Shown here in pieces: positions 60,994 through 64,000 of a DNA stretch of 64,000 nucleotides. A program made the position numbers and the translations under genes. Numbering within the stretch: position 1 is the stretch's first letter; the number at the start of each line of letters is the position of its first letter. This DNA is from Peptoniphilus equinus (GTDB lineage Bacteria > Bacillota > Clostridia > Tissierellales > Peptoniphilaceae): positions 1,364,001 to 1,428,000 of the forward strand of contig NZ_CP115667.1 of the NCBI RefSeq assembly GCF_027921445.1, given 5' to 3'. The notes below the pieces were generated by a model. That model did no database searches. It was not told where the DNA came from and worked only from the letters and a program-made list of their open reading frames with translations.

Positions 60994-62138
60994 TATCGGG
61001 CCATGACCTCTCTAATTTCGTTGACATAGGTGGTGAGTTTCTCCACAAATATACGGACGTCCTCAAGGGTGGTGTCCTTGCAAAAACAGATGCGAATGGT
61101 GCCCTCGGCGTACTTGCGATCCATATGAATCCCTTCCAGAACGTGGCTTTTCCCCGTCCCGTTGCTGGTGCAGGCCGAGGCGGTGGAGATGTAGATGCCG
61201 TCTCGCTCCAGACTGTGAAGAAGGACTTCTCCTCTGGTGTGTAAAAAGCTGACGTTCACAATGTTGGCGACGCCTTCAGCCGTGGAGTTGATCCGACAGT
61301 CTTCGATGGACTGAATGCCCTCCAGAAAGGCGTCCCGCACGGCTTGAATATGCGCCTGATCCGCGGTGAAATTGGCCGCCATCAGCTCCGCCGCAACCCC
61401 CAGACCTACAATGCCCGGCACGTTTTCCGTTCCGGATCGCATACCCTTTTCCTGACCGCCGCCCCATTGCAGCGGCTCGATGGTGATGCCTTCGCGCAGA
61501 AGGAGCACGCCGACGCCCTTCGGTCCGTGAAATTTGTGTCCGGAGATGGCGTAGCTGTCACACCCGATAGCCTTAAAGTCCACCGGAACTTTCCCGGGCG
61601 CCTGAACGCCGTCAATGTGAATAAACACCGACGGATGCGCCTTGCGAATCGCCGCCACCAAATCGGCCACCGGATTGACGGAACCCAGCTCGTTATTGAC
61701 GTGAAAGAGACTCACAAGAAACGTGTCGTCATCAACAGCCTCGAGAAGTGCCTCGCGGTCCACACGTCCGGCGCTGTCCACGCCCACTTCCACCACGTCC
61801 AGACCCATTTGACCTGCGTGTTTGTACTGATTCAAAATGGACGAGTGTTCCAAGACGGTGGTCACCATCCGTTTTTTACGCTTCTTATACTTCGCTATGG
61901 CGCCTTGAATAGCGATGTTGGAGCTCTCCGTGCCGCCGGACGTGAAGAAGACTTCCCCGGTCTTAGCATGAAAGGCTTTGGCCACCTGCTCCCGCGCCAG
62001 ATTGATTTTCTTTTCCACATCCAGTCCGAAGCTGTGAAGGCTGGACGGATTGGCAAAGTAGTCGGTGAGACAGTCGGTCATGGCCGCCACCACTTCCGGT
62101 CTCGGTTTGGTTGTTGCACAATTATCTAAATAAATCAT
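60993..62138 (-). CDS. Cysteine desulfurase (NifS/NifZ-like)
   Basis: A 381-residue PLP enzyme releasing sulfur from cysteine. The PLP lysine is Lys202 in SGHKFHGPKG, and the mobile persulfide cysteine is Cys323 in STASACTSNG. EHSSIL and FTSGGTESSN are other family motifs. The short loop and gene pairing with thiI point to the dedicated desulfurase for tRNA thiolation (NifZ-like) rather than general Fe-S supply, though both are possible. It is followed by thiI with a one-base overlap. Confidence 0.92.
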   Translation of the reverse strand: MIYLDNCATTKPRPEVVAAMTDCLTDYFANPSSLHSFGLDVEKKINLAREQVAKAFHAKTGEVFFTSGGTESSNIAIQGAIAKYKKRKKRMVTTVLEHSSILNQYKHAGQMGLDVVEVGVDSAGRVDREALLEAVDDDTFLVSLFHVNNELGSVNPVADLVAAIRKAHPSVFIHIDGVQAPGKVPVDFKAIGCDSYAISGHKFHGPKGVGVLLLREGITIEPLQWGGGQEKGMRSGTENVPGIVGLGVAAELMAANFTADQAHIQAVRDAFLEGIQSIEDCRINSTAEGVANIVNVSFLHTRGEVLLHSLERDGIYISTASACTSNGTGKSHVLEGIHMDRKYAEGTIRICFCKDTTLEDVRIFVEKLTTYVNEIREVMAR

Positions 62139-62196
62139 TTACACACATCCTCAGCACTATTGTACCACATTCCTCTTCACGTAAAAATTCTCCATA

Positions 62197-62222
62197 TAAA
62201 AAGCCGAGTCCGCGACTCGGCC
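62197..62222 (-). terminator. Terminator after apt
   Basis: On the minus strand GGCCGAGTCGCGGACTCGGC followed by TTTTTAT, close to the apt stop at 62227. Confidence 0.8.
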
Positions 62223-62226
62223 TCTT

Positions 62227-62736
62227 TTAATAGTGAAGCACGGCTTGGACGTCATAGTCCTTCAGCACGTCTCGCCCCTTTAACGCATCCAGCTCGATAA
62301 GAAAATGCAGACCCGCTACATCGCCGCCGAGCTCTTCGACCATGGCGCATACCGCTTTGGCCGTGCCGCCGGTGGCAAGCAAGTCGTCCACAATCAACAC
62401 CTTTTGCCCCGGCAGAATGGCGTCTTTATGAATTTCCAAACAGTCTGTGCCATATTCCAGTGCATACTCCCGACTCAAAGTCTCGGCCGGAAGTTTGCCC
62501 GGTTTACGTACCGGCACGAACCCGGCCCCTTTCAGATACGCAAGGGGGGCACCGACGATAAAGCCGCGAGCTTCAATCCCGATGACCACGTCCACCTCGA
62601 CGTCGGACAGCTTCGCCAAGGCATCGACAGCTTCTTTAAACCCCTCAGGTTCTTTTAAGAGCGTGGTGATATCACGAAAGACAACACCCTCGACAGGATA
62701 GTCGTTTAAAGCACGAATTTTTTCATTTAACTGCAT
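62227..62736 (-). CDS. apt: Adenine phosphoribosyltransferase
   Basis: A 169-residue purine salvage enzyme converting adenine plus PRPP to AMP. The PRPP loop VLIVDDLLATGGTAKAV (about 120-136) and the GIEARGFIVGAPLAY stretch (about 60-75) are diagnostic. The frame extends to 62787, but ATG at 62736 with GGAGGG at 7-bp spacing gives the usual family N-terminus. It follows bioB by 50 bp. Confidence 0.94.
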   Translation of the reverse strand: MQLNEKIRALNDYPVEGVVFRDITTLLKEPEGFKEAVDALAKLSDVEVDVVIGIEARGFIVGAPLAYLKGAGFVPVRKPGKLPAETLSREYALEYGTDCLEIHKDAILPGQKVLIVDDLLATGGTAKAVCAMVEELGGDVAGLHFLIELDALKGRDVLKDYDVQAVLHY

Positions 62737-62786
62737 AAGGTCCCTCCAATTCATAGCAATTATACCACAAAGGGGACCGCCGCTCA

Positions 62787-63743
62787 TCAGTGAATCTGAA
62801 AACCCAAGGCCGTCACCATGGCGATATCGGTGGTGGGATGCATCCCCTGTGTCGTAAGAAGCGTCCCCGAAATGGCGGCGTTGGCGCCGGAGGTCAAACT
62901 CTCCCGGCCGTAATCCGCCATCACACTGCGTCCGCCGGCGAGACGCAAGTACACATCTTTTAAAATAAAACGGTAGACGGCCATGGTGCGATTAATTTCC
63001 TCCGTCGTCAAGGGCGTATTGCCTCCAAAGGGCGTGCCCGAAATAGGATTTAACACATTCACCGGCACGCTCACCACCGGCAGGTTTTTGATCTCAAAGG
63101 CCATGTCCACACGATCGGATCGACTTTCCCCGAGACCGATGATGCCGCCGCTGCAGATCTCCATCCCCACACGGTGCGCCGCCTCGATGGCCGCAAGTTT
63201 CTCATCAAACGAGTGGGTACTGCAGACCCTCTCAAAGAAGTTGCGGGAACTCTCCACATTGTTGTGGACACGACGCACTCCCGCATCATAGAGCTTCTGA
63301 TAATTGGCTTCATCTAAAAGGCCGAAGGAGACGCAGACGTCCATCCCCACTTCTTCAATAATACGCCGGATCACCCTCACAGCAAGGTCCACCTCAGCGT
63401 CACTGAGGCGCTTGCCGCTCGTGACCAGAGAATAGCGCCCCATGCCAAGCTCTTTTTGTCGCCGGGCATCCGCCACAATCACATCGCCATCCAGAAGATC
63501 ATAGACCTCAGCATGTCCCGACCAGTGCGCCGACTGGGCACAGAATTTACAGTCCTCGGAACACTTGCCGCTTTTCGCATTAATAACGGTACAAAACTCA
63601 AACCGATCGCCCATATAGTGGCGGCGCACGGCATCGGCGCAGGCCTTTAAGTCCTCATAATCACTGTCATACAGCACCAGCGCCTCATCTTTGGTGATGT
63701 CATAGCCGGCAATCACGCTATCTTTCAAATTAAAAATATCCAT
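62787..63743 (-). CDS. bioB: Biotin synthase
   Basis: A 318-residue radical SAM enzyme that inserts sulfur into dethiobiotin. The SAM [4Fe-4S] cysteines are Cys61, Cys65 and Cys68 in KCSEDCKFCAQSAHW. Further BioB marks are HNVESSRNFF-like text (NNVESSRNFFERVCSTHSFDEKL, around 150) with the [2Fe-2S] cysteines, GMEICSGGIIGLGES (about 185-200) and LRLAGGRS (about 265). No other bio genes are near, so the cell may take up dethiobiotin or encode the rest elsewhere. It precedes apt by 50 bp. Confidence 0.92.
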   Translation of the reverse strand: MDIFNLKDSVIAGYDITKDEALVLYDSDYEDLKACADAVRRHYMGDRFEFCTVINAKSGKCSEDCKFCAQSAHWSGHAEVYDLLDGDVIVADARRQKELGMGRYSLVTSGKRLSDAEVDLAVRVIRRIIEEVGMDVCVSFGLLDEANYQKLYDAGVRRVHNNVESSRNFFERVCSTHSFDEKLAAIEAAHRVGMEICSGGIIGLGESRSDRVDMAFEIKNLPVVSVPVNVLNPISGTPFGGNTPLTTEEINRTMAVYRFILKDVYLRLAGGRSVMADYGRESLTSGANAAISGTLLTTQGMHPTTDIAMVTALGFQIH

Positions 63744-63826
63744 AAAACACCTCTCTTCTACACTAGAATAAGGGCTTACGGATATATTGTCAACCTTATT
63801 TGTTTTTCAGTTAATAATTGTCGCCA

Positions 63827-64000
63827 TTAACTTCTCCCATCAAACTTATGACCGCACTTGGGGCAGGTCACTTTTATCCGTCCCTTGCCCTTAGGTATAC
63901 GCAGCTCCTGATGACAGGACGGACAGCTCACGTATTTGTTCTCCCGGTCGCCCAACCGTCGCTTAAGCTTGCTAAACGGTGCCGTCACTGCATTGAGAGC
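63827..64000 (-). CDS. Zinc-ribbon protein, C-terminal part only
   Basis: The frame is open at the window edge and ends at TAA 63829-63827, giving 57 residues. The end contains a zinc ribbon: [16 protein letters not shown] then CPKCGHKF, with two CxxC pairs. This matches the C-terminal ribbon of small Firmicute membrane proteins. The rest of the protein, and thus its role, lies outside the window. Confidence 0.8.
   Translation of the reverse strand, partial: ALNAVTAPFSKLKRRLGDRENKYVSCPSCHQELRIPKGKGRIKVTCPKCGHKFDGRS

Noticed and set aside
61344-62129. 261-residue plus-strand frame opposite the cysteine desulfurase
   Set aside because: The opposite strand carries intact PLP and persulfide motifs; this frame has no domain or start signals.

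Overview
The window reads as chromosomal DNA of a Gram-positive-type fermentative anaerobe of the Firmicutes, most likely a Clostridia/Tissierellia (Peptoniphilaceae-like) lineage. The reasons are lipoprotein-type solute-binding proteins, strong AGGAGG ribosome binding sites, an rbgA-rnhB-yraN-comM-dprA block, a cysteine desulfurase/ThiI pair without a rhodanese domain, a single-chain PurL, an amino-acid-fermentation-style glutamate dehydrogenase and a giant 2-hydroxyacyl-CoA dehydratase activase-like protein. Base composition is near balanced by eye. Species assignment is inference. No phage, transposon, integrase or CRISPR array was seen; the region looks like ordinary core and metabolic genome with a few odd genes.

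Layout. 1-4.8 kb: end-truncated phosphoglucomutase, ybaK, and a znuABC zinc importer divergent from a Fur-family regulator, with a palindromic operator between them. 4.8-11.3 kb: one long phosphate unit (pstSCAB-phoU-response regulator-histidine kinase) preceded by an 11-bp-periodic Pho box; its PstS appears circularly permuted. 11.6-18.6 kb: LysR regulator, small acetyltransferase, the 1417-residue activase-like protein, HutD-like protein and MntP. 18.6-25 kb: lipoprotein, class III polyhydroxyalkanoate synthase (phaE-phaC), a glutamate-cysteine ligase-like gene overlapping an ATP-grasp ligase gene, and a COG2426 membrane protein. 25.5-32 kb: a large surface protein, glutamate dehydrogenase, FNT channel, DegV, TRIC-like channel and HAD phosphatase. 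32.3 kb: one tRNA-Thr. 32.5-38.2 kb: NSS transporter and the dprA-comM-yraN-rnhB-rbgA block. 38.3-43.3 kb: nucleoside-type BMP/ABC importer. 43.3-51.9 kb: an unknown membrane protein and purC-F-L-B, preceded by an unlisted 40-codon ORF and an intrinsic terminator. 51.9-56.1 kb: xre-potABCD polyamine importer. 56.2-59.8 kb: two unfamiliar exported proteins, TPM and LemA proteins. 59.8-64 kb: thiI, cysteine desulfurase, apt, bioB and the end of a zinc-ribbon protein.

Themes. Nutrient import (Zn, phosphate, nucleosides, polyamines) with adjacent regulators dominates, together with purine synthesis and salvage (purCFLB, apt, nucleoside importer). Most genes lie on the minus strand in tight operons with 1-14 bp overlaps and clear intrinsic terminators.

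Most worth a second look: the small ORF plus terminator in front of purC, the permuted PstS, the two-gene gamma-glutamyl peptide ligase cassette, and an exported protein whose start codon position reads AGG.
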